A stretch of DNA of 64,000 nt. It comes from Harmothoe impar. Taxonomy: Eukaryota; Annelida; Polychaeta; Phyllodocida; Polynoidae. The stretch is taken from positions 15,352,784-15,416,783 of the forward strand of contig OX381706.1 of the NCBI GenBank assembly GCA_947462335.1, read 5' to 3'. This document shows, piece by piece, positions 56,570 through 64,000 of this stretch (position 1 is the stretch's first letter; the number at the start of each line of letters is the position of its first letter). Both the position numbers and the translations under genes were made by a program. A model generated the notes under the pieces. That model was not told the origin of the DNA, did no database searches, and saw only the letters and a program-made list of their open reading frames with translations.

Positions 56570-59500
56570 CTAGGTTACCGCCCCTCTGGCCACCAGCCTT
56601 GGGCTTCGCCGAACGGGTTTCCCGTTCACCTCTCGTAACCTGGCCGAAGGACTCTCGTTCTTAACTAAAATTCCAGCCTTGATTTTAGTTTTCCGGGCCC
56701 TTCTTCCTTCGCCTGCCGAGACTTTCTTTTTCACGGTCTTCTGAGGTTTCTTTCGTACCACTCTCTTAGGGGTATCCGCTGACACCCCTTCCAAAGGTAC
56801 AAATTTCGCCTCCGAAGTTCCCTCTTCCACCTCCGTTTCCGGGGTGAGCTCCCTTCCAGCCCAAGCACGCAACCGAGCCACATGGCTCGTCCGGATGCGC
56901 CCTGCTTCGGACTGAATCAACACAGTCGTCTGACTGATACATTTAACCACTGTGTGTGGTCCATCCCAGTTATTCGCCAGCTTGACGTTGCAGAGCGGTT
57001 CGTGTAGGCGGATTACTCTATCCCCCACCACGAAACGTCGCAACTTCAATCCGGTGTCATAACCTACCTTCTGCCAATTCGCAGCTTTGAGCAAATGAGC
57101 CCTAACTGTTTCGTAGGCAAATTTGAATCTCTCTCGTAGAGATTCTACAAATAGCACCGTACATGGTGCTTCTGGACTGATCCCTACCACCCCGAATACT
57201 AAATCCGCCGGCATGATCAAGTCCTCTCCGAACACCAAGAGGTTTGGTGTGCAATTAGTCGAAGTGTGGACCGTATTGTTATACGCATGTACCACAAATT
57301 CGCACTGATCATCCCAATCATCCATATGGGAGTTCACTAATGGCTTCAAAACCTGGATCAAGGTCCGATTGAACCGCTCCACCTGCCCGTCGGACTGTGG
57401 TCGGTACGGATTGGTCCGAGTTTTGCATATAGCCAACTGATGACACATAGCTGCCCAAAGTTTGGACTCAAATTCTCTCCCTTGATCGCTATGTAACATC
57501 AAGGGAGCCCCCAGATGGAGGATCCACCCCTTCACCAGTGCTTCCGCACAAGTAGCAGCAGTGTGATCCTCTAGTGGGTACACTCGGGTGTATTTGGTAT
57601 AGTAGTCCGAGACTACCATCATACACGTATTACCCTTCGGAGTGGGTTTCACTCCGCTGATAATATCCACGGCTATTCGAGCAAATCTCACCCCGAATAG
57701 CTCCTGCTGCAGTGGCAATTTCCCTAGTCCAGGACCAGGCTTGCCTAAACAACATGCCGGACATGTCTCTATCCACCTCAAAAGGTCGCCAGACATTCCG
57801 GGCCAGTAATATCTTCGACTCAGCCGTTCCAAAGAGCGTTTCTTTCCGAAATGCCCACTAGTGGAATGGCCGTGGCAGTAGTACAGGATGTCTTTCCTCA
57901 TGGCAGCAGGGATTACCATTTGTAATACCCTCCGCTTTCCGGGACAAGTCTTCCACCTGCACAACAACGAGTCTCGGACCTCCAGTTCATGGAACTGTGC
58001 CAAGAAACGTCGCATTTCACGGTTTTCCAGCGATATTTCGGGTCTCACTGGACAGACCCCAGTAGGGACAAGCTCCCTCAGTCGTGCTATGGTAGGATCG
58101 GCCATCTGGTACGTCCTTATAGTGTCGGTGGACCAATCCAACAGGTTTTGCAACAACCCATCATAAGGCAAACGCACACTCGCTACCACAGCATTGTGAG
58201 CACCACAATCCCCACATTCCGGACGCACACAACGGCGTACCGGACGTCTACTTAGGCAGTCAGCATTAATATGCTTCGTGCCCGCTCGGTGCTGGATATG
58301 AGAGTTCTCCAGTCCGAACTCGCTGAGGTGATTCAACCATCGACCAATCATTCCCTCCGCATCCTTAAAATTAAGGAGCCACCTGAGGGCCGAATGATCG
58401 GTACGAAGTGTGAAATTCCCTCCATATAAGAAGTGCCGAAACTTCTTCGTGTATACCACCACCGCGAGCAACTCTCGCTTGGTAGTACAGTAATTTCTCT
58501 GTGCCTTGTTCATACTGTTACTAGCGAACGCCAACGGGACCTCTACTCCGTCCTGGATTTGGGACAATGCGGCCCCGATGCTCTCATTGCTCGCATCAGT
58601 GTCAAGGATGAAATGCCCCTTCTCCGTAGGGTATCTCAGCACCGGGGTGGTCCGGAATAACGCCTTAATCTCTTTGAAGGCTGCATTCTGTTCCATCCCC
58701 CATGGGAAGGGTTCTTTTTTCCTCCCCGGAGTCCAATGGCTCAACCGCTGAAGCGGCTGAGACACCCTCGAGAACCCGGGGATGAAGTCCCTGTAATAGG
58801 AACAGAACCCTAAAAAGGATCTGATATCCTTTGGTCCTTTTGGAACTTCCCAAGTCTCCACAGTCTCCAGTTTAGCCGGATCAGCCTGCACACCCTCGGT
58901 GGAGATGATCCGGCCCAAATAGACCATGGACTTCCGAAAAAGTTCACACTTCTTTGGCTTTAATGTCAAGCCATTGGACCGAATTCGTTCCAACACCTCT
59001 CCGAGGTTCAACGCACACTCCTCAAACGTCTTGCCGAAGACAATGACATCATCCAAGTATACCAAGCACTTGCGCCACAATAGATCACTCAACAGAGTTT
59101 CCATCATAGCCTCAAATGTGGCCGGGGCGTTGCATAACCCGAAAGGCATCAGTTCAAACTGATACAGCCCAATGTGACTCGTAAAAGCCGTCTTCTCTTT
59201 ATCCTCCTCCTTCATCCCGATCTGCCAATACCCGGACTGCAGATCAAGGGTGCAGAACCATTGGTTCCCACCCAGCGAGTCCAGAGTCTCATCAATTCGG
59301 GGGAGAGGATATGCATTTTTCTTGGTTACTCCATTCAGGCGTCTATAATCGATACAAAATCGGATAGACCCATCCTTTTTAGTAACCATCTGAACCGGAC
59401 TGGACCAGGGACTAGTGCTAGGCACTATCACCTTCTGTTCCAGCATGGTTTTCACTTGTTCTTCAACAACAGCTTTCTTACCCAACGGCAAACGTCGGTA

Positions 59501-60811
59501 AGGCATTTTGAAAGGCTGTGCATCTCCAGTATTGATAGAATGCAACACTTTGTCGGTTCGGCCTAACGGCTCCCCCTCCACCTGCCATGCATCCTGATAC
59601 TTCACTACCAGCCTCCTTAGAGAGTCGAGATCCATCCGATCCGTCAGATCCGTTTCGGATATCATTTTCTCGAGTCCCTCACTCAAAGGGGTCGGAGAAG
59701 GGTCACCCTTCATGCTCACCTGTCCAGCGGACACTACGGCCTCACTGGTGAACACCTTCCCCAACACTGTATCTTTCCTAAGATACTGCGGTTCCAACCC
59801 GGGGTTAGAAACCGGCACCACGGTCCAAGCACCATCCCCCACAAGGGTATCCATGCCTGTCAAACCGATGCTTCCCAACATGGCCACATCCGGTTCCACA
59901 ACTGCTTCTTCCTCTCTCCTAAGCCCCTTGCTTCGGACCAGCACGTCACACGTCTGTCCGGGAGGAATCTTAACAGTTTGGACCACCGTTGCCACTGTCG
60001 ATACTTGTCGGAGCACACATTGCTCCACCGCACGGTACGGGTGCTCTATTCGGAGTACCCCTGTACCAGGATTCAGGACCGCGTCATACAACGCCGAAAA
60101 ATCCAACCCCAGTATACCGTCGTCTGCAATATCCGCAATGGTGGGAGAAGCCACATACTCCTTCCCTCCAATTCGGACAGGTATGAACGCGCGCCCATAC
60201 GTCTGCATACTCGACCCATCGGCCGAACAGGCGTTTACCCTCGTTTTGAAGTTATCACGACTGTCCGGCATAAGAGCATAGAATTTGGAGGAGATAAAGG
60301 AGTGGCTAGCTCCCGTATCTACTGAAAATTCGCCCGCCCTACCGGCCACAGTAACAGACACATACCACCGCCTCCCCCCCAGCGGAGACGGGTTTACAGT
60401 GAAGCGTTTGAAATCCTTCGGAGCAGCCAGATCAAGGCCATGTTTCTTCAAATGGTCGAAACATGGATGATCTGGGGAAAGCTGGGTACTCCCTACCCAC
60501 ACGGTGTCTGTGACAGCCGCAACTTCCTCGTTCCTATCCGTAATGGGCCTCCCTGCCTCATTGCCGGGCAACTGATGGACTGGAATGTTAATCAGGCCGG
60601 CATCCGAGCTCCTGAAGCTCGAAGCCACCCCTGATTCCCTTCCTGTCTTCTGAATTTCACTAGGCTCTACCTCTCTGGTATGTTGGCGTACTTCATCTGC
60701 AGGGGTTGTCCGCTCGCCTTTTCGGACTACCCCCTCTAGTTTCCCTCCTTTCCGGGAACTTTCGGACTCGGAGCTGTACACTCCGCAGCAAAGTGACCGA
60801 TCTCTAAGCAC
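56570..60811 (-). CDS. pol: Pol polyprotein: protease, RT, RNase H, integrase
   Basis: 1,413 codons in the -1 frame relative to gag. The frame opens right after a TAG at 60814-60812 and has no early ATG, so it is expressed by frameshift. Aspartic protease: VDTGAS near residue 165. RT: LDLQSGYW at 522-529 and the YLDD box at 585-588. RNase H: LDTDAS (~736), Glu780, Asp805. Integrase zinc region: H980/H982...H987 with C1017-x2-C1020. Catalytic core: D1049, D1109 and E1145, a D-59-D-35-E spacing that is canonical. A GPY/F-like module (NWDGPHTVV) follows; there is no chromodomain. Domain order RT-RNase H-integrase places it in Ty3/gypsy. All catalytic residues are present and no stops interrupt the frame. 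Confidence 0.95.
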   Translation of the reverse strand: MLRDRSLCCGVYSSESESSRKGGKLEGVVRKGERTTPADEVRQHTREVEPSEIQKTGRESGVASSFRSSDAGLINIPVHQLPGNEAGRPITDRNEEVAAVTDTVWVGSTQLSPDHPCFDHLKKHGLDLAAPKDFKRFTVNPSPLGGRRWYVSVTVAGRAGEFSVDTGASHSFISSKFYALMPDSRDNFKTRVNACSADGSSMQTYGRAFIPVRIGGKEYVASPTIADIADDGILGLDFSALYDAVLNPGTGVLRIEHPYRAVEQCVLRQVSTVATVVQTVKIPPGQTCDVLVRSKGLRREEEAVVEPDVAMLGSIGLTGMDTLVGDGAWTVVPVSNPGLEPQYLRKDTVLGKVFTSEAVVSAGQVSMKGDPSPTPLSEGLEKMISETDLTDRMDLDSLRRLVVKYQDAWQVEGEPLGRTDKVLHSINTGDAQPFKMPYRRLPLGKKAVVEEQVKTMLEQKVIVPSTSPWSSPVQMVTKKDGSIRFCIDYRRLNGVTKKNAYPLPRIDETLDSLGGNQWFCTLDLQSGYWQIGMKEEDKEKTAFTSHIGLYQFELMPFGLCNAPATFEAMMETLLSDLLWRKCLVYLDDVIVFGKTFEECALNLGEVLERIRSNGLTLKPKKCELFRKSMVYLGRIISTEGVQADPAKLETVETWEVPKGPKDIRSFLGFCSYYRDFIPGFSRVSQPLQRLSHWTPGRKKEPFPWGMEQNAAFKEIKALFRTTPVLRYPTEKGHFILDTDASNESIGAALSQIQDGVEVPLAFASNSMNKAQRNYCTTKRELLAVVVYTKKFRHFLYGGNFTLRTDHSALRWLLNFKDAEGMIGRWLNHLSEFGLENSHIQHRAGTKHINADCLSRRPVRRCVRPECGDCGAHNAVVASVRLPYDGLLQNLLDWSTDTIRTYQMADPTIARLRELVPTGVCPVRPEISLENREMRRFLAQFHELEVRDSLLCRWKTCPGKRRVLQMVIPAAMRKDILYYCHGHSTSGHFGKKRSLERLSRRYYWPGMSGDLLRWIETCPACCLGKPGPGLGKLPLQQELFGVRFARIAVDIISGVKPTPKGNTCMMVVSDYYTKYTRVYPLEDHTAATCAEALVKGWILHLGAPLMLHSDQGREFESKLWAAMCHQLAICKTRTNPYRPQSDGQVERFNRTLIQVLKPLVNSHMDDWDDQCEFVVHAYNNTVHTSTNCTPNLLVFGEDLIMPADLVFGVVGISPEAPCTVLFVESLRERFKFAYETVRAHLLKAANWQKVGYDTGLKLRRFVVGDRVIRLHEPLCNVKLANNWDGPHTVVKCISQTTVLIQSEAGRIRTSHVARLRAWAGRELTPETEVEEGTSEAKFVPLEGVSADTPKRVVRKKPQKTVKKKVSAGEGRRARKTKIKAGILVKNESPSARLREVNGKPVRRSPRLVARGAVT

Positions 60812-63321
60812 CTATAGCACTTAGCGGTCCTCCGATTGATCTTCCTTCTGTTAGGCTGGGTAGCCCCCTGAATGGAAGTCGTCATCTTCTCAAACAGCGA
60901 TGTGAAAAACGCTGCGTCCATCATCGGAACCTTCGGATCCGATGACTCCCTTTTTGGAGGGGGGTTCCCACCCCCTTCCGGCTTCTTATTCTTCCACGGC
61001 GGTTTAGAGGAATTCCCATTCCTCTTGAACTGAGCCGCTGAAGCTATAGCCCCCTCCTCATCACTGCCCGAACCGTCAGACTGTTCCGGAGAACATTCTA
61101 TAATGGCCGAGGCCCGGGTAGGCATCCGGTCCCCTAACAGTGACTTTTTGAGAGCATGTATGTCGATGGCCTTAAAAAGGTCATCTAGTGACGTATCTGC
61201 TCTCCACGTGTCATACACCGTTTGTTGTATGTCAGGATCTCTCAGTCCGGCAACGAACTGAGAGAACAATTCCTTAGAAAATAAGGCATCGTGGATTCCT
61301 GAAGCAGGGTGTACCTTCTTCAGGAGTCTCATCAATGCAAGTCCGAAGACCCTCGGAGCTTCGTTCTTGCCTTGCACGCGCTTCTTAAAAGCGACCATCG
61401 GATCAATCCGAGCGGAATCTCCGTATAGGATGGTTCCGATTTCTACGAGCTGTTTGAAAGTACCGCGAGGTCCGCAATCCTCCTTCCACTGCTCAACGGC
61501 CATGAGACCATCTCCCATGCGTAATCCCTTACACACGTACGGGATTGCATCCTGTTGGTCCCACCCACTGAGGTTTATATCCTCAACGGTGGCTCCCAAC
61601 CAATCTTCCCACGAATTCTTCTGCCAGTAGGGAAATGGCTCGCTGGCTATGCGTCTAGCAGCGTTGGACGAACCTCTAATTTTAGAGGTTATCGCCAGAC
61701 ATTTAGAAATGGATGCTGTCGCGTCCTTTTCCGCACCGACATTGTGCAATCCGATCCCCGCTATGGCGGGATTCGTATCGTACAATTCTTGCAATTCTGT
61801 ACTCAGCATTGTTCGTCTCGGAGCCTTCTTCGGGCTCTTCGTACCAGGAGTCGCCCCTGGAGTAGCGCCCATAGCTGGTATGCTACTCTGTCTGTCCAGA
61901 AAAGCCTGGTAGGTCCCATACGACACTAAGTCCGTAGTGGGGTCCACGCCTTGTCCGAACCACCAGTTCTTCTCCTGATCAGTCATGTACTGACACTGCT
62001 GGGCCAGAGCAAGCGCTCGTTGATGCTCTGCCTTCTCCTTTGCCAATTCCTTGACCTGCTTCTCAACCTCCTCCTCTTGCTGAGCTTTCTCCAATTTAGC
62101 TTTAGCAGCTTCTCCGGCGGCTCGGAGCCCTTCCTTTCGAGCCCTCAGAACCGCCGCTTCCTGCTCCGCTAACTCCTCTGCGAGGGCCGCGTTCTCCTTC
62201 ATTCGTTTCTGCTGCTGCTCCAAGGCAGCCTGCTGTTTGCGATACACGTCTCGCCTTTCTATTTCCAAGTTTTTCTGTTCCTGGAACAATATGGTTGCTT
62301 GGCACTCTCGCCATTGCAACAAACTTGAAGGAGTTAGATCGGTTTTCGCCGCCTTATCCTGCTCGGCCGCTTTCTTCAAGCGTTCCGCGTCGAGTTCTTG
62401 CTCGTCCACTTTCAACTGTGATCGTGGACTCAGAACCAACTCGGACAATCGTCTTCCCCTACCGACTGAGGCTAGACCGGTCGGGGCTGCGAATACCTGT
62501 TTTGGTATCGGACGGATACCACCGATCCCCACCCTCGGTGAGTAATCACTCGCCCTGCCTCTGCCCCTGGATCGTCCCACTCCGAGGGGTCGTCCGAAGG
62601 GTCGTCCTGGTGTCGAGGTTGACAAGGCAGGTTCCATGGTTACCCCACGTCCCATAGGCTGATTGGGAGTGTCGGTAAAACTCATGTAATGGAGGCCTTC
62701 CGGACTACCATTGTTCGCAGATGCGAAAGAGGTACTGTTGTCCTTTATACTCTCTCGTGTTTCTGATAAAAACTGCTGCAACGCAGTTCTTTTCGCTTTC
62801 AGAATGTCACACTCTGTCAATAGACTTCGGCGGACCTCCTGTAAGTCCTCTGTGTCCCGAACAATGGCTGATCGGGCCCCTTCTGCCTCATGCATTACAG
62901 CATCTCGGGCTTTGCAAATATGGTTCAGCTCCGTGTTTGCCTGGACAAACTCGGACTGGATCACTCGTAGGTCCGCCTCTTTCTGATCGTATTCCGACCG
63001 GACTCTGCTGAGAGATTGTACCAATTTCTCATTCTCCTCCAACAAGGTAGACAGCCTTGCGTCCTTTTCCTTGATTTTGGAAGCTCGGTGTGTGACTGCA
63101 CCCTCCAATGCAATCAGACTGCTTTTCCATTCATTGGATTGCTTCTGAATGGTTAACAATTCCATTTGAGCCATCTGTACACGTTCCTGTACTCGGGCCT
63201 CTCTCATGTCGTCAAAACGACGCTCCTGCAAGACGGTATACCTCCTCGGAGTCGGCGCGGCTGAGCTTGACCCACCCACATTGAACAAGGACAAGTTCAC
63301 TTCTTCTAATGAGCGGCTCAT
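60736..63321 (-). CDS. gag: Gag: capsid/nucleocapsid polyprotein
   Basis: The first in-frame ATG is at 63321 (861 residues). The frame is open 50 codons further upstream without another ATG. The N-terminal half is coiled-coil rich, with Gln/Glu/Lys heptads around residues 360-460 (EQQQKRMKENAALAEELAEQ). A helical capsid-like region follows, with the WxxWL pattern WEDWLGATVED and FKKRVQGKNEAPRVFGLAL. The C terminus has one CCHC zinc knuckle, CYRCLEIGHFAAEC. It is longer than a usual gypsy gag (~400-500) because of the extended N-terminal coil. The stop TAG at 60738-60736 overlaps pol by about 75 nt. Confidence 0.92.
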   Translation of the reverse strand: MSRSLEEVNLSLFNVGGSSSAAPTPRRYTVLQERRFDDMREARVQERVQMAQMELLTIQKQSNEWKSSLIALEGAVTHRASKIKEKDARLSTLLEENEKLVQSLSRVRSEYDQKEADLRVIQSEFVQANTELNHICKARDAVMHEAEGARSAIVRDTEDLQEVRRSLLTECDILKAKRTALQQFLSETRESIKDNSTSFASANNGSPEGLHYMSFTDTPNQPMGRGVTMEPALSTSTPGRPFGRPLGVGRSRGRGRASDYSPRVGIGGIRPIPKQVFAAPTGLASVGRGRRLSELVLSPRSQLKVDEQELDAERLKKAAEQDKAAKTDLTPSSLLQWRECQATILFQEQKNLEIERRDVYRKQQAALEQQQKRMKENAALAEELAEQEAAVLRARKEGLRAAGEAAKAKLEKAQQEEEVEKQVKELAKEKAEHQRALALAQQCQYMTDQEKNWWFGQGVDPTTDLVSYGTYQAFLDRQSSIPAMGATPGATPGTKSPKKAPRRTMLSTELQELYDTNPAIAGIGLHNVGAEKDATASISKCLAITSKIRGSSNAARRIASEPFPYWQKNSWEDWLGATVEDINLSGWDQQDAIPYVCKGLRMGDGLMAVEQWKEDCGPRGTFKQLVEIGTILYGDSARIDPMVAFKKRVQGKNEAPRVFGLALMRLLKKVHPASGIHDALFSKELFSQFVAGLRDPDIQQTVYDTWRADTSLDDLFKAIDIHALKKSLLGDRMPTRASAIIECSPEQSDGSGSDEEGAIASAAQFKRNGNSSKPPWKNKKPEGGGNPPPKRESSDPKVPMMDAAFFTSLFEKMTTSIQGATQPNRRKINRRTAKCYRCLEIGHFAAECTAPSPKVPGKEGN
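60739..60745 (-). promoter_or_regulatory. -1 ribosomal frameshift slippery site GGGAAAC
   Basis: On the minus strand the heptamer G GGA AAC sits in the gag frame immediately before its UAG stop. It fits X-XXY-YYZ, and slipping back one base enters the pol frame exactly. Pol is in the -1 frame throughout. The downstream stimulatory structure was not modelled. Confidence 0.85.
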
Positions 63322-63514
63322 TATGGTAGGACCCCTGGGTCCTCGTGCTGCGTCTGTTCCGGATGGAACATTCGCCCTGCTGTGGGTATCTGCCTCATAA
63401 CTGGCATCTAACCCTTCCGGTGACAAGGCTGCTGCCTCATCCGGGGACCTCGCTGCTCCGTCCAGAGCCCGAGGTCTGTGCTACTGCACAGGCTAACCTG
63501 CGTTTCACTCAGAA

Positions 63515-63529
63515 CTGGTCACGGCACCA
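63515..63529 (-). other. tRNA-His primer-binding site
   Basis: The plus strand reads ctggtcacggcacca, the 3' end of animal tRNA-His including CCA. It lies one base inside the 5' LTR. On the minus strand it is the TGG-initiated primer-binding site. Confidence 0.85.
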
Positions 63530-63530
63530 G

Positions 63531-63969
63531 TGTAATAAACGATCTTTCGTATCTTTATGATATTGGTAGAGTATCAATTAAAGAACAAAGTCGACACAGT
63601 TCGGATCAAGTGTTACAGGTTGCAATATCAGGTTTATTCAGGTAAACCTAAACAAGCAGTCACTAAGTGTGCGAACTCCCTATAGAGTTCGGAACGGGTC
63701 AGTAGGCTAAGCAGCCGATATGATCACGGGGTCTCTTCACCAGCGTGGCTCAGAGTAACCGACGAGTACCGTCAGATGCCGGGTATATATAGGCAGCCAG
63801 CCTGCGCGCGCACACGCAGACCGGAAGCCTATAGCGACCTCTGTCCATACCCCAAGCCCGGAGTAGGTGTCGCCACCTACCGTCGGACTGAAGGGTTCGG
63901 ACTGAGCTCGCAACACAGCATCCAACAGCACTCGTCATATAATAACCCCGTATAACCCTAGCCCCTACA
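63531..63969 (-). repeat. 5' LTR (439 bp)
   Basis: Near-identical twin of 51266-51704. Read on the minus strand it has TG...CA ends, a TATATATA box (63784-63791) and an AATAAA signal (63634-63639), giving U3-R-U5 order with transcription starting roughly 25-30 bp past the TATA box. Confidence 0.95.
63784..63791 (-). promoter_or_regulatory. TATA box of the LTR promoter
   Basis: TATATATA on the minus strand inside the 5' LTR, upstream of the AATAAA and PBS in the right order. The same box exists in the 3' LTR near 51519-51526 and could drive transcription into the hydrolase exons. Confidence 0.6.
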
Positions 63970-64000
63970 AAAGTATAAAAAATACACAGTTATTTTACGT

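Larger units (their letters stand above)
51266..63969 (-). mobile_element. 12.7 kb Ty3/gypsy LTR retrotransposon with a third ORF
   Basis: The order on the minus strand is: 5' LTR 63969-63531, tRNA-His PBS, gag, pol by -1 frameshift, a 536 bp spacer, ORF3, an ~860 bp 3' untranslated region, PPT, and 3' LTR 51704-51266. All three reading frames are intact and the LTRs differ by one base in 439, so insertion is recent and the copy may be active. It lies in the same orientation as the alpha/beta-hydrolase gene and apparently in its intron. The expected short target duplication is missing (gctag on the left, aaagt on the right). That suggests inter-element recombination, a flank deletion or an assembly join. 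At 12.7 kb it is about twice the usual gypsy length. Confidence 0.95.

Noticed and set aside
52664..63560. Numerous plus-strand frames across the LTR element (up to 191 codons)
   Set aside because: Antisense shadows of gag, pol and ORF3.

Overview
The window looks like nuclear DNA of a repeat-rich invertebrate metazoan. It has spliced genes with GT/AG introns, Ty3/gypsy retroelements primed by animal-type tRNAs, many short inverted-repeat transposons and very long mini/microsatellite arrays. A marine invertebrate (mollusc-like or amphioxus-like) is plausible, but I cannot fix the taxon from the sequence. There are no bacterial-type operons, rRNA genes or CRISPR arrays.

Layout, left part. 0.3-0.6 kb: a TA-flanked MITE. 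0.68-3.65 kb: a dead, internally deleted Ty3/gypsy element on the minus strand, with a complete left LTR, a truncated right LTR, a tRNA-Leu-like primer site and an integrase reading frame split by a ~595 bp SINE-like insertion that has an 11 bp target duplication. 3.7-5.7 kb: tandem repeats, including a 648 bp segmental duplication. 5.7-8.9 kb: no gene seen, one G/C-tract MITE-like element. 8.87-17.39 kb: an 8.5 kb array of a ~30 bp GC-rich minisatellite. 17.39-26.04 kb: an 8.6 kb GGTA-type array. It is studded with about two dozen copies of a ~50 bp module resembling a retroposon 3' end, holds a ~1.02 kb internal tandem duplication, and is interrupted by a second full-length copy of the 595 bp retroposon. 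The long open frames in these arrays come from repeat periodicity and are not genes.

Middle part. 27-31 kb: several MITEs with clear target duplications. 30.09-32.98 kb (+): a convincing two-exon host gene for a 502-residue lysine-rich protein with a possible N-myristoylation start and three W/F-x-x-V motifs. 33.1-36.0 kb: a 1.66 kb tandem duplication carrying a foldback element. 36.8-37.3 kb (-): a LINE reverse-transcriptase tail with its poly(A). 38.9-40.2 kb (-): a low-complexity host protein whose coding minisatellite carries seven TGACGTCA sites at exact 21 bp spacing. 40.9-49.1 kb: MITE-dense DNA, including a TTAA-flanked family and a 30 bp tandem array.

Right part. 49.8-50.8 kb (-): the last two exons of an alpha/beta-hydrolase gene. 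In what would be its next upstream intron lies a young 12.7 kb Ty3/gypsy LTR retrotransposon (51.27-63.97 kb, minus strand). Its two 439 bp LTRs differ at one base. It has a tRNA-His primer site, gag with a CCHC knuckle, a GGGAAAC -1 frameshift site directly before the gag stop, and an intact protease/RT/RNase H/integrase polyprotein. It also has an unusual third ORF of about 1,134 residues with two C2H2-like fingers and an acidic coiled-coil tail in the position usually held by env. This element is the most striking system in the window.
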